Part shown: piece after piece, positions 9,824-19,633 of the stretch
How positions within the stretch are numbered: the stretch's first letter is position 1
Layout: every line of letters starts with the position of its first letter
Assembly (NCBI GenBank): GCA_910592005.1
Contig: CAJVPP010001162.1
Span: forward strand, 1-22,211
Reading direction: 5' to 3'
Length of the DNA stretch: 22,211 bases
DNA from: Funneliformis mosseae
Taxonomy: Eukaryota > Glomeromycota > Glomeromycetes > Glomerales > Glomeraceae
Notes under the pieces: generated by a model
Databases searched by the model: none
Seen by the model: the letters and a program-made list of their open reading frames with translations, nothing else
What the model was told of the DNA's origin: nothing
Position numbers and translations under genes: made by a program

Positions 9824-11038
9824 GTGGATTCGGTAAAACTGCGCCACGAAGGTTGTGACATTCCTTATCATAACTCTCAAGATTTTATGGTTCTTTCTGT
9901 AATTGGTTCTGGAGATTCAGCTTCAGTTTACGATGTATGTTGGAAAAATACTCAAACAAAACTTGCAATTAAAAAATTTGCCGAAGGTTCTGCGAAAGAA
10001 ATGATTCTAAACGAGGTTTGATATTACTTGTAAAGTTTTATTAATATATATATATTGTTATTCCGATTAATTATATTCTTTACTAGATTCATTTAATGGG
10101 AATAATGAGAAAAAAAGTTGATTTTCATCCAAATATAATTAAATTTTACGGAATTACTAATTTAAAAGGTAAAAGAATTATTCTTTAGTAATTTTATTGA
10201 AGTACTTGCTCACTTTTCTTATATTATTTAGATGAAATAAATTATGAACTTATTCTTGAATATGCGGATGGCGGAACATTAGGAAATTATTTAAGAGATA
10301 ATGCCATAAATTTTTACTGGGAAAGTCAATTGAAATTTGCTAACGACATTGCGAGTGCAATTTTATGGTTACATGATAATGAAATTATACATTGTGACCT
10401 TGTAAGTAATTGATTATACTTTATGTTTTGATTTAATTGTATTATTATTGATTTTATTTATTTTTTTAGCATTCCAATAACATTTTAATCCATCAACGTA
10501 CAATAAAATTAGCTGATTTTGGACGTTCGTGTCTACAAGGATCAGATACTAAAGCAGCACATGGTGTAATACCTTATATGGATCCTAAAATTTTTGAAGA
10601 TCCTTTATATAACTTAAACAAAAAATCTGATATTTATAGCTTGGGAGTATTATTCTGGGAATTGACAAGTCATTCGTCTCCTTTCAATTTTGAAACGACA
10701 GGTGATACTTCTTTTATTCAGATTGAAATTCTTAAAGGTGCAAGAGAAAAGCCCATTTCAACCACAAATAACGTATTTGTTAAGCTTTATCAAAGTAAAG
10801 AATAATTTTATTTTTATTTTTATAGGTTTATTCTTTTTTATTAAATCTTTTCTTTAATTTAATAGAATGTTGGGAACATGAACCAGATGAGAGACCAGAT
10901 ATTGGTCAAGTAATTTTAGAGCTTAATGGTATTGATCCTAAATGTCATTTTAATTTTATAGAAAATGATGAGAGTGAAATAATTGAATTAGAAAATGAAG
11001 ACAACTTTTCAGGTTGTGACGTTAAATTGTATTATTAG
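9824..11038 (+). CDS. TKL-like protein kinase, five exons
   Basis: Ser/Thr or Tyr kinase domain of the tyrosine-kinase-like style abundant in Glomeromycotina. Exons: ~9824-10015, 10087-10168, 10232-10401, 10470-10794, 10866-11038; all junctions keep frame and have GT-AG ends (the first donor, GTTTGA, is weak). The product is about 313 residues. The glycine loop is IGSGDSASVY, the ATP-binding Lys is in LAIKKF, the helix-C Glu is in ILNE. The catalytic loop is HCDLHSNN, the metal-binding motif is DFG (LADFGRS), and the activation-segment end is PYMDPKIF in place of APE. Lobe motifs DIYSLGVLFWEL and CWEHEPDERPDI complete the domain. A 3' tail of about 50 residues is acidic. There is no in-frame ATG at the 5' end: the frame is open back to 9800 with coding-like sequence (DIPYHNSQDF) before the first in-frame ATG at 9887. 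An upstream exon or a lost start is therefore likely. The Arg of HRD is Cys. Confidence 0.9.
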
Positions 11039-13535
11039 ATAAGTATTAGAATAATTTAATTAGGAGAAACCCTTTCTTTTATATCACAAGATTTAGTAAT
11101 GATTTTAAAATTTTTTGTACTATTTCGAAACAAAAATATTATCGTTACAATGTAAATAAATAAATATGTTTTTAGAACTGAAAATGGTTTCTTAAATTGG
11201 ATTTACAAAAATAATTTCATATTTTTAAAATTAAAAAAAAAAAAAAATTATTGCTAGGCGCCTTATCGACAACTGCAATTGCGTATTAACTTATAGTTGT
11301 AGTCTAAAATTAATTCATTATTTATTGTATTAAAAAACTATTAAACCTTTAACTAGAACTGATAGTATACTAAATTTAATTAACATTTACTTGATATTTA
11401 ATCTGTTGAATTAACTCGAGCTGGTTTATTATAAATATTCCTCAAGAAGCGTTGATGATTTTTTTTTTTTATATTCAGTGTCATAATTTCTGGGCATGTT
11501 TCGCATTTAAGTCGTATTTTTCTTTTGAAAATAGATAAAGAAATAAATGTCACAACAGTGCATCAAAGTTATACCATTTATATACTATATTTTTAAAAAT
11601 AATAGTTTGAACAGTAAATTAAACAGAATCTGTTCTGTTGTGTCTCCTGAGCAATTATTTTAATAAATTAATTTTTTTTGTGAATACTGATAGATTATCT
11701 TTTAGTGGTAATAACCAATCAGAAGCAACATAAATTGTAATTTCTTGCAAAATACTTGGTTGGATTGAATAATGAACTTTCATTGAATATACAAATTCAA
11801 ATGATACCATTGATCTGAAAGTATTTATACTTATTATTAATTTCCAAATATAATAAATATTCAATAGTTACGAGGCATGAAGTGCCGAATAACTGTGGTA
11901 AATAGTTTATATCTGGCTAAAACTCATATGCGAATAAGGAAAATAATATATTACTAAATTATAAAAAAGCTTTTGAGGTTAATCAAAGAGTGTTACGGAA
12001 ATATGATCACGTGATCCAGGTCAAATGACATGAGTCAATAAATAAAAAGCAATAAAAATCACCTTATTTTCAAATATAAAATTTTAATGTGCCAAAGAAT
12101 ATGGAAAACTTAAATTTAGACGGGGGGCTCAAATCCTTATCTTGGACTGATTGGTTCATCACTAGCCACATTAATTAATTATAATAATTACCAATAATAA
12201 ATTTTTTTTAATTTTTTATTTCTCTTTTATGTTTTAAATATATTTTAAATAATTTCAACAAACGCGTTTTTTGTTTTGTATAGAATTTCACAAGGAAATT
12301 TTAGTGATTTGGTCAATGAAAATTAACGTTCATAAGGTATATAATACTTGCATAGTAATTTTAGAGGTCTAGCTTGAGTGGTTATAAGTTATGATTTTTA
12401 ATCATATCAAGACGCGCTTCTTTTCACTTATAAAGGTATAATTTGGTAATTTGAACACTTTAATCAAAGAAATCAAGCAAAATTGCTTATGTTGGGTTTT
12501 CGCGGGAATTGAAATTCGTGATCATTTATTTTTCATAAAACTATCTTAAATAGTTGCGATGTCGAAGTTATGAATATTTTGTAATGGTACGAAACTATTT
12601 TTTTTTTTGTTATATTTAATAAAAATTTCATATAAATGTAATTTATCAAATAAAAGATAAAATGTATATTGTACAATATTACCCGCTTACTAATTGTTCG
12701 CCCGTGATGTTTCAATATTGATATTTTACCGGATTCACTATCGGAGTGAATTTTCCGTGAAAATAGCAACATGACGCAATTACCATGATATATCAAACGA
12801 AAATCGTACCGCAAAATATTTAATATATTTTATTTAATAAACTTGATATAGTAAAAAGCATTTTTTAAAAAATATTACATTATTACATGCCAAGCATTTA
12901 TTATTATATATAAAGTAAAAGTTAACATTTTGAAAGTGACAATTATTAAACATCGGAGCCTTTTCTTTACTACAATGATTGAAAGGCATATTAATTGGTA
13001 AATCATGTGGTTCAAGATTTGTAATTTGAAGTTTGTAATGGTTTCTTATTGTAATCTTGAATTTGTTGCACGGGAATAAATTTCTTTTTCAATGTCAATG
13101 TTTATGGATGTTTTAGGTTGTAAAAATGGATTGTTTTAAAAGTTCACGAGCAGTATTAAATTTTACGGTCTTCTTTGATTTCATTTTTTAAGAATAAAAA
13201 TTTAAAAATAATTTGTAAAAGATATTATTTATTGATGTAAAAAAAACAGTATTTATACGTCACAATTACATGTGACTTATATAATTCATGTGATTTTTCT
13301 TATCACAGGAAATATGATATATTTACTCACTCCACATTTATAACCTCTATTTATTCAATTTATTGATAGAGGTTGAAAATATTAGTAACTATGTTAAGGC
13401 ATTGAGTTTTGAAACTTATTTAAACTTTCCAAGGTAAATGTTAAATAATATAAATTGTATATTTTCCGATTTAATAAATTAGTTGATATAGAGTGGTTAA
13501 TTCAAATATGTCATAACGTGGACTCTCCGGAGTGA
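11039..13535. other. Long AT-rich intergenic region
   Basis: About 2.5 kb with no gene that I can support. The kinase 3' end has AATAAA-like signals at about 11150-11165. Two minus-strand frames (11655-11864 and 12533-12814) look weakly coding-like but lack start, domain or splice support. A 12-bp palindrome GATCACGTGATC is at 12005-12016, followed by TGAGTCA at 12031-12037. A 9-bp stem hairpin (AACCTCTAT/ATAGAGGTT) is at 13342-13374. Confidence 0.55.
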
Positions 13536-15061
13536 TAAAACATTGGATAAACATCTTCAAGTCATTATTGATCGAGTACGAGAAAATATTACTAATGACG
13601 ATGCTTCTACCTAAGAGTATCATTTAAAAAGACTTTAAAAACGTAATCGCGATGAAGTTTCTGTGGCTACTGGAGTCGCGCTTTATTATTACTCGAAAGT
13701 CGATTTGAAAGTGGACAAATCCAAGACTTGAACGAAAATTACTCTCCTTTATTGCAGTATTTGAACGATTAGAATGAATGTATCCTTTGCTTTATTAAGG
13801 TATTATTTTGACTAGATTTTGAAGAAATTGCAATAGAAAGGACAAAGAGATGTTCAGAAATTCAAAAAGAAATATTAAATGATAATTTCCAACAAATTAA
13901 TATATATATAATTTGTGATTGCAAAGGAAAATTTTCAAAATTCAAAATTCGTAAGTTCTTTTCAAGCCGTAATCACATATATCTAATTTTTTTAATTAAT
14001 TTATTAATAAATAATTAGAATGTGTGAAGATGCTTATACCATATTTCAAGACCAATCGCTAATATCTATCTTTCCCAATTTCCCACATATTTTAAAACCT
14101 AATGTTGGCAAATTATATTACGAGATGATGAAGTGTTTCTAAACATGATTCCAACCCATTTATTATAAATACTATCTCGGAGGATTACTTCATGAACAAA
14201 TGATAGATGTAAATTTGTTACAACAACTTCTAGAATATCCTGATGAAAAATTATTCAACTTTCGATGCAGAAGTTTCCAAAAGAAAACCTTATGTTTTGT
14301 GAATTTGTCAAACTTAGAAATTTTTATGATGATTTACAACATCAACTCGATCTATTTTTCAGATTTTATAGCGAAATTTCAACTACTCAAGTAGCAGATG
14401 TAAATGCTTACATTTTGGACCTACAACAACATATGCAAATCGGTTGAAGCAAATATTGACATTATATTACCGGTTCTCCATGAGAAAACTTTAAACTGTT
14501 AGTTCTCAATCATTCAGGAATGTCTTTGAAGATTGTATTCTGATGCAACAAGTGTAGAATATATAGCTCAAAAATTAATGCCAACTGTTTTTGAAAGACA
14601 TCTCATAATATGTAAACAGTTTATGGAATGGGGAGCTCAAAAGTTCAGATGTATCTATGCTTTTGAAAATTTATAAGAGAATTATCGATTACCGAAGATT
14701 TTATGGGTTTCTTAAAAAAGAAGATTGCCACCATGATAATGATTTATAGGATCAATGTTCTTCAGATGAAAGATAACCAATTTTGATTTTCTCTTATAGA
14801 TATTATTAAAATGGTAACCATCGCCGATTTGTTGGAAGTGTTAATATGGGCTTTAAAGAAGAACGAAAAGATTTCATCATGTAATATTAGCAACATGGCA
14901 TTTGCAAAACATGTACATCAATATTTCAACCCGTGACGAACGAAAAAATTAAGAATGGGTTTTTACTTTTACACGCGTTAAATATTACCCTTTAGGGTAG
15001 ATGATAAAGAAGCAGAAATGTCAAATAATGTTATGGATGAAGATCATATATTTAGCGCTTA
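13536..15061 (+). pseudogene. Decayed multi-exon gene of unknown family
   Basis: Many short coding-like stretches follow one another on the plus strand in changing frames, broken by stops. In order: LDKHLQVIIDRVRENI (about 13540-13614, stop at 13612), DEVSVATGVALYYYSK then a shift to LNENYSPLLQYLND (to about 13775), DFEEIAIERTKRCSEI (from about 13816), MCEDAYTIFQDQSLIS (from about 14021), and DVNLLQQLLEYPDEKL. The last pieces are LRNFYDDLQHQLDLFF (14265-14447), LMPTVFERHLIICKQF (about 14577) and GSVNMGFKEERKDFIM (about 14830). GC content is higher than the flanks. A GT donor/AG acceptor pair near 13952-14020 may be an old intron. No catalytic motif or known domain stands out. I infer one pseudogene, but two adjacent ones are possible. 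Confidence 0.5.
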
Positions 15062-16140
15062 GTCTTGTTACATTCTCGACTATATATGAGGCATCTCAAA
15101 ATTTTCCTTAAGTAAATATATAACGATTTTTGTTAAATTAACGTAGGGTTTTGGAATATTCAATGCAAATTTAGTATTAATTTAAATAATAAATCATTAT
15201 TACAATAATTTTACAAAAAGAAATTTTTATAAAATTAGCACATTTTACAAGATACCCTTATTTTTTTTAATCGGTGCCCCGGGTTTATAAAGAATTCATT
15301 TTTTGACCTTCAAAATTTTCTCTTACTTTCTTATCAGTGATAATATTTCATGTCAATAAGTGTAATCATTAGTATCATATCAAAATAAATTTGGGGTTTA
15401 AGGCTTAATATAGGAATATAAGTATTATCCACTATATGCCTGTTCTACGAAATTTTTATTTTAACAAACTCTTAAAAACACTTATAATTAAAAATTATTT
15501 TAAAAATTATTAGAATTTTTTTTCTCTTTAAATTTTTCCTCAAACCATATTGATATTACATTGATTTATTATCATAAACTTTGATCCATTTCAATTATTG
15601 TTATTAACTAAATTATATTTTTAGATGTGTATTCAAAATCTTACGCGTTTGTTCACTTTTTCGTTTCGTTAATAAGTTAAAAAAAATTGTGATTACGCAA
15701 CATTTATAGTTCATGAATGATAAAATATACTGCAAAAAGCGGATTTTCAATCGGTAATGAATTATTTATTGTTCGAGCGGCACATCTTAAATATAAGGAA
15801 CTTTTTCTCACAATATCAAGATCTAATTGAGAGAAATGACCGAAGAGATTTATTTTATAATTGAACTTATGTAAAATATTCCATAAATATCTTTAATAAT
15901 TTATCTCGAATTTTGATTGAAAATATAATAAAACTACATACTTTTATAAAGCACGATATATGTGTAGAAATGATCAGAAGGTTGATTACTTACTCTTATT
16001 TATTATGCAAATAGTTATTCAGCTGTCAATAATAGCTAAATGGATTGATGTTATGTATACTAAAAAAAAAATAATGAATTTTTACAATATAAGTTCATCC
16101 AATATAACTAAATAAGGTAATACAAATTATTTTCCTTGAT
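15062..16140. other. AT-rich intergenic region
   Basis: No coding or structural signal found. The sequence is mostly A/T with short homopolymers. Confidence 0.6.
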
Positions 16141-16163
16141 TATCGAAAATTTGTTTGTTATCG

Positions 16164-16290
16164 GCATGACTCATATGACTCATAGATGCGTGAGAATCAT
16201 TTTTATAAAACTAAAAGTATCACAAATATAACAAATAAGATGATGATATCGTTTACATAAATTCTGCATGACTCATAGTTTCGTGAGAAT
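16164..16290. promoter_or_regulatory. Cluster of three TGACTCA sites in a direct repeat, upstream of the nuclease gene
   Basis: TGACTCA occurs at 16167-16173, 16176-16182 and 16269-16275. The surrounding sequence repeats directly: ATGACTCATAG, three or four bases, then CGTGAGAAT (about 16174-16197 and 16267-16290). TGACTCA is the binding site of AP-1/Gcn4-type bZIP factors in fungi. The cluster lies about 420-540 bp before the ATG of the Mrr-like gene, so it could control that gene; this is inference. Confidence 0.4.
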
Positions 16291-16708
16291 TTTATCGCTT
16301 TATCAAATCCTTATTTCCTTCTTGTCTTCAAAGTACTAGATAGAGAAAATGCGAAACTTTTATAAAGGAACCGGATAATAATCTCTTCTAAAGTTTTTCA
16401 TTTATTATTCATTTGTATTATTTCTTCAGCTCACAACTTTCTATTTTCGTCTCGTTTCCTGACAAAACTATATAGGTATAAATATGTTTTAAAGTGTATG
16501 ATTACTTGATTTGGATAAATCGATTCTGTACATGTAACAGTACAATACATGTGGGTTTGAACTTAAACGACTTTGACACGTTCAGAGAGAGAGAAAAAAA
16601 AAAGTAAATATGTCGATATTTAAGAAGAGGGAAGTAACTTTTTATTTCATTTCTTACTTTTTTTTTTAAAAAAAAAAATAAAACTAAATAAAGAAAAAAT
16701 ATATAACT

Positions 16709-17562
16709 ATGTTATCTTCCGTAGCTAAAGGAAAGAAATTTGAAAGGGAAATTTGTCGAATATTGAGGAGTATGAACATAGATTGCTATATGATAAGGTG
16801 AATATCACAGAGTTATTTGTTAAGTTGTTATGTATTTGAAGTTACGCTGCCACTAGGTGTAAAATCGGGGAATGAAAGCTCTTCGAGGCGACAGTTTGCG
16901 AAAGTTACCAGTCAGGTATTCAGACCTGGCGTACGGTGGACGGCCTACTGTGAACGTTCTTCCCCGTTTCCGAAAAGCTACAGCTATAACACTTAAGCGA
17001 AGCCTTGGTAGAATACCTGAAACAGTTTCTTTGCTCAAAGAAGCGCGCATAAGGACACCCCGGGGGCTGATGTGGTGAATAGGATACATGGATCATTGAA
17101 AGAAAGCGCTTCGTGGCCGCAGTATATACAACTGTGAACGTTCTTCCTTGATTCTTGACGATGATGACGCAAATGCTCATTTATTTTATTTATCTATTTT
17201 TTAGTCCCGCACCAGGTGACGGTGGTGTTGACATAATTGGGAATCTTGCAAGATTCCCGTTTGTGGTCCAATGCAAGGACCGAAGAAGAAAACTCGGTAA
17301 ATAACTAATCATAGTATATGTTTTGTACAATTAAGATGGCAATTAAAAAAATGATCGTGATTAAATTGGGGTTGAAGTCGTTCGTGAACTGGAAGGGACA
17401 CTATCCAGATACCACAAAGATACAATTGGTATTATTGTAATCCCATCCGACGATAAATTTACAACACAAGCGAGAAGAGCGGCAAGAACTTCCGAGTTTA
17501 ATATAATCCTCACAGACAAAGAAAAGATTTGCTCGGATCTCATAAATTTTGTCGAACATTGA
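16709..17562 (+). CDS. Mrr/RRG7-like PD-(D/E)XK nuclease domain protein, three exons
   Basis: A small protein (about 121 residues) that is almost entirely one restriction-endonuclease-like fold, as in bacterial Mrr, archaeal Hjc and the fungal mitochondrial RRG7 family. Exons: 16709-16797, 17205-17296, 17378-17562. Residues seen: helix 1 KGKKFEREICRIL with the conserved Glu (E12 or E14), the strand GDGGVDIIG with Asp39, then VVQCK with Gln52 and Lys54, giving a complete E-D-QxK active site. The C-terminal half has VRELEGTLSRY and TIGIIVIPSDDKF, fitting the strands and helices after the active site. The first intron (407 bp) is far longer than others here and holds a GC-rich block. At exon 3 the AG after TTGA keeps frame but drops the three codons GVE that look coding. 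Exons are less AT-rich than the flank. DNA substrate, localisation and activity are unknown; no clear targeting peptide is seen. Confidence 0.8.
16841..17175. mobile_element. GC-rich insertion-like block in intron 1 of the nuclease gene
   Basis: About 335 bp with roughly 45-57% GC in sampled 60-base lines, inside DNA that is otherwise mostly well under 30%. It contains a direct repeat of 17 bp, ACTGTGAACGTTCTTCC, at 16947-16963 and 17131-17147 (184 bp apart). On the minus strand both copies would encode GRTFTV within open frames of 78 and 86 codons. On the plus strand a 68-codon frame (16872-17078) is also open. None looks like a known protein. I infer an inserted repeat or a short mobile element; its ends are not clear and no target duplication is visible. 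Confidence 0.5.
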
Positions 17563-18056
17563 CAAATGGATGTCCAACGTCCGCAAATATTGGGCGGAAA
17601 TAACGATATTCTTGCATTTGTTTTTTTCTTTTTTTCATCAATTATTATAGGATTATTATTGATTATAATTTTTTTAATAAAAAAACTGGAACAAGCATGA
17701 CGTTTGCTTATTACCAATGCACTAATCAAATGTTTGTAATGTTAAATATAAAGTTTTTTTGTCAAATTTACAAATTTTATCTGTGTGTTCGGAATGCTTT
17801 ACCAATATATCAAAAGAAACTTCAAAGCTGACGATTTATTATTATTTTTTCTTTTAAAAAAATTAATCTAGCAACTTTAGAAGGGACGATTTCTTTAAAA
17901 ATTATCCACATGATAATGAAAAAATTATATCAATTTATAAATTGATGTGGCTAGACCCAAATCACTACAAAGATATATAATTGGGAAGGACGATGTCATA
18001 ATAATCGGCCTATATGCATTTTTGTTTCCGTGAAGTAGGCAGATTTAATTAATTTC
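17563..18056. other. Intergenic, downstream of the nuclease gene
   Basis: AT-rich 3' flank with no gene. A perfect 18-bp palindrome, ATCAATTTATAAATTGAT, lies at 17929-17946. The stretch 17947-18050 is somewhat richer in GC and may be a promoter for the small spliced frame that follows. Confidence 0.5.
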
Positions 18057-18230
18057 ATGGGTGAAGAATACGTTTCTTGCACCGTTGTCGTTTCAAAAAT
18101 CCCTTTGCCCGCTTTGCAACAAATCAAGCAAAAATTCAAACGTAAGTAATAAAACAAACCATTATTTGCACTTGTCGTGGGCGCAGAAAAGTTTAAAGAA
18201 AAGTTTATTTTAAAAACAAGTTACAAATAA
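18057..18230 (+). CDS. Possible small spliced gene or 5' gene fragment, unknown
   Basis: ATG at 18057 opens a frame of 28 codons (MGEEYVSCTVVVSKIPLPAL...) ending at a strong GTAAGT donor (18142). A 45-bp intron would end at GCAG (18186). The second exon joins in frame and stops at 18230, giving 42 residues. The start resembles the first strand and helix of 2-hydroxyacid (glyoxylate-type) dehydrogenases, where a Val-rich strand precedes IP..AL..I...F, but that is only a loose likeness over a short stretch. The gene may be a truncated copy; the rest of such an enzyme is not present downstream. Confidence 0.3.
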
Positions 18231-18658
18231 TTTCAACGTTAGGATTATCTTTTTAAGAGTAATAGTATATTAAGATGGTGAGGAAAATTTAATACGGAAA
18301 TTAATATTTTATATCAAACTCGATAAATCTAAAGCTTCTAAAAATTTGATCTATTAAAATAATTTTAAAGAGTTTCTGTTCAAACTCTAAAAAAAAAAAA
18401 TATTTCCAATGAAATTCACCTTTATATAATTTTTTAGATTGCACAAATTTAATTGCAACAAAAAATAGATTTGATAGTAGAAAAATAAGTTAAAATAAAA
18501 AAAGCTCAATTTGAATTTCAAATGACTTATGGCAGGTGAATTCGAAACGTGTAATTACAAAAAGGAGTTTATTTTTTTATACATATTTCTTTTTAACGAA
18601 ATGAACTTCCTTTTTTCTTTCTTTAAAATAATTATCAATAAGTTCTAATGTATAAATA
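18231..18658. other. AT-rich spacer upstream of 5S rRNA
   Basis: No gene or clear signal found. 5S promoters are internal, so none is needed here. Confidence 0.6.
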
Positions 18659-18775
18659 ATTACGGCCATAAACAGTGAAAAGCACCGAAACCCGTCCGAT
18701 CTCCGAAGTTAAGCCACAGATGGCCCAGTCAGTACTACGGTTGAGGACAGCGTGGGAATACTGGGTGCTGTAACT
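18659..18775 (+). rRNA. 5S ribosomal RNA
   Basis: Eukaryotic, fungal-type 5S rRNA of the large ribosomal subunit. It opens ACGGCCATA, contains the conserved AGCACCGAAACCCGTCCGAT, the internal control element around AAGTTAAGCC (box A), and ends CTGGGTGCTGTAA. The last bases pair with the first (TACGGC with GCTGTA) to form helix I. A TTTT stretch right after (18774-18777) is a Pol III terminator. Ends are uncertain by about three bases. The segment GTGAAAAGCACC appears to have one A more than the usual GAAAGCACC. It is a single copy, not in a tandem array within the window. Confidence 0.97.
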
Positions 18776-19299
18776 TTTGTTTTTATTTTCTTTTTAAAAA
18801 AATTTCAATCTTTGATCCTTCCTGGAAAATAAATTTAGTTTTCTTGAATATATTATCCAAGTTCGAATCAGAAATAACAATAAATAAACGTAAATAATTA
18901 AACTTTTCATAAATAATTTAATCATAAATAATATTTAAAACAATGAAATAATTGATCATATATAACAAAGTACTTTGGTGCGCCAAGTTGTATAAAAGCA
19001 TTTGAATAATTGAGGATTTATACATGTGACCTTTATTTAGCGCAATCTTTTGTTGGCAATGGCATATCAGGATAGTAATTGTTATGGACATTTACATCTG
19101 GAAACATTTCCTTAGAAATTTATGTGGATTGGTATCAGAGAAATTGCTTAAACTGAAAATTTTTCGTAATGTCTCATCGGATCATGTTATACTTAAAAAA
19201 TATCACACTTTTTTGCAATACGTTTGTGTTACACGTCATTGTTAATTTATATTATAAAAGAGCCTCTTACTTTGAAAAGCTATCAAATATTTTCCTAGA
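18776..19299. other. AT-rich spacer between 5S rRNA and BTB fragment
   Basis: No gene supported. The last 30 bases could be the damaged 5' end of the BTB fragment. Confidence 0.55.
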
Positions 19300-19557
19300 T
19301 TATCCCAGGATTTTTCTCAATTGCTTGATGATGCAGAAGATTGTGTGATATCATTACTAGAATTGGAAAAAAAGAATTTAATGCTTCATTCAATTATCTT
19401 GAAGTCTCAATCACCTTATTTTAAAAGAACGCTCATGCAAAATTGGATTACAAAGAAAAATAACATGATTGACTTTACAGTGCGTGACGAAAGTTTTCAG
19501 AATTACGTTTTTGTTTATTATACTTCGAAAACGACTCGAAAATACATGAAATTTTAA
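19300..19557 (+). pseudogene. BTB/POZ domain fragment
   Basis: The frame reads LSQDFSQLLDDAEDCVISLL, followed by LMLHSIILKSQSPYFKRTLM and QNWITKKNNMIDF. This matches the start of a BTB/POZ domain: the N-terminal S.DF..LLDDAE, then the HS.IL..RSPYF core. BTB proteins serve as dimerisation modules and Cul3 adaptors and form a large family in Glomeromycotina. There is no ATG in frame; TTCCTAG just before the start looks like a one-base shift relative to the expected FS.LSQDF. The strand between CVI and HS is shortened, and after MIDF the frame loses likeness and stops. The rest of the BTB fold and any C-terminal domain are missing, so this is a broken copy. Confidence 0.75.
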
Positions 19558-19633
19558 AATTATATATTTCATTATATAACGAAAAAAAATATTAAGCTGA
19601 GTCAATAGATTAGCTTATTACCATTTCCCTCAA

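Noticed and set aside
11655..11864. Minus-strand frame that looks mildly coding, preceded by CTTTCAG
   Set aside because: Could be a relict last exon, but no partner exon or family could be found; too weak to call.
12363..12425. tRNA-like stretch with a TTTTTAA anticodon loop in a 5-bp stem and an A-box-like TAGCTTGAGTGG
   Set aside because: No T-arm (no GTTCGA) and the acceptor arms do not pair, so not a tRNA gene; could be chance.
12533..12814. Minus-strand frame starting with TTG, with SDSESG and a GTAAT possible donor
   Set aside because: No ATG, no acceptor upstream, no domain.
16853..17180. Three overlapping open frames of 68-86 codons in the GC-rich block
   Set aside because: Open in several frames at once because the block is GC-rich and stop-poor; no family resemblance, and the block lies within an intron.
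17361..17729. Two minus-strand frames opposite the nuclease exon 3
   Set aside because: Antisense shadows of a well-supported coding exon.
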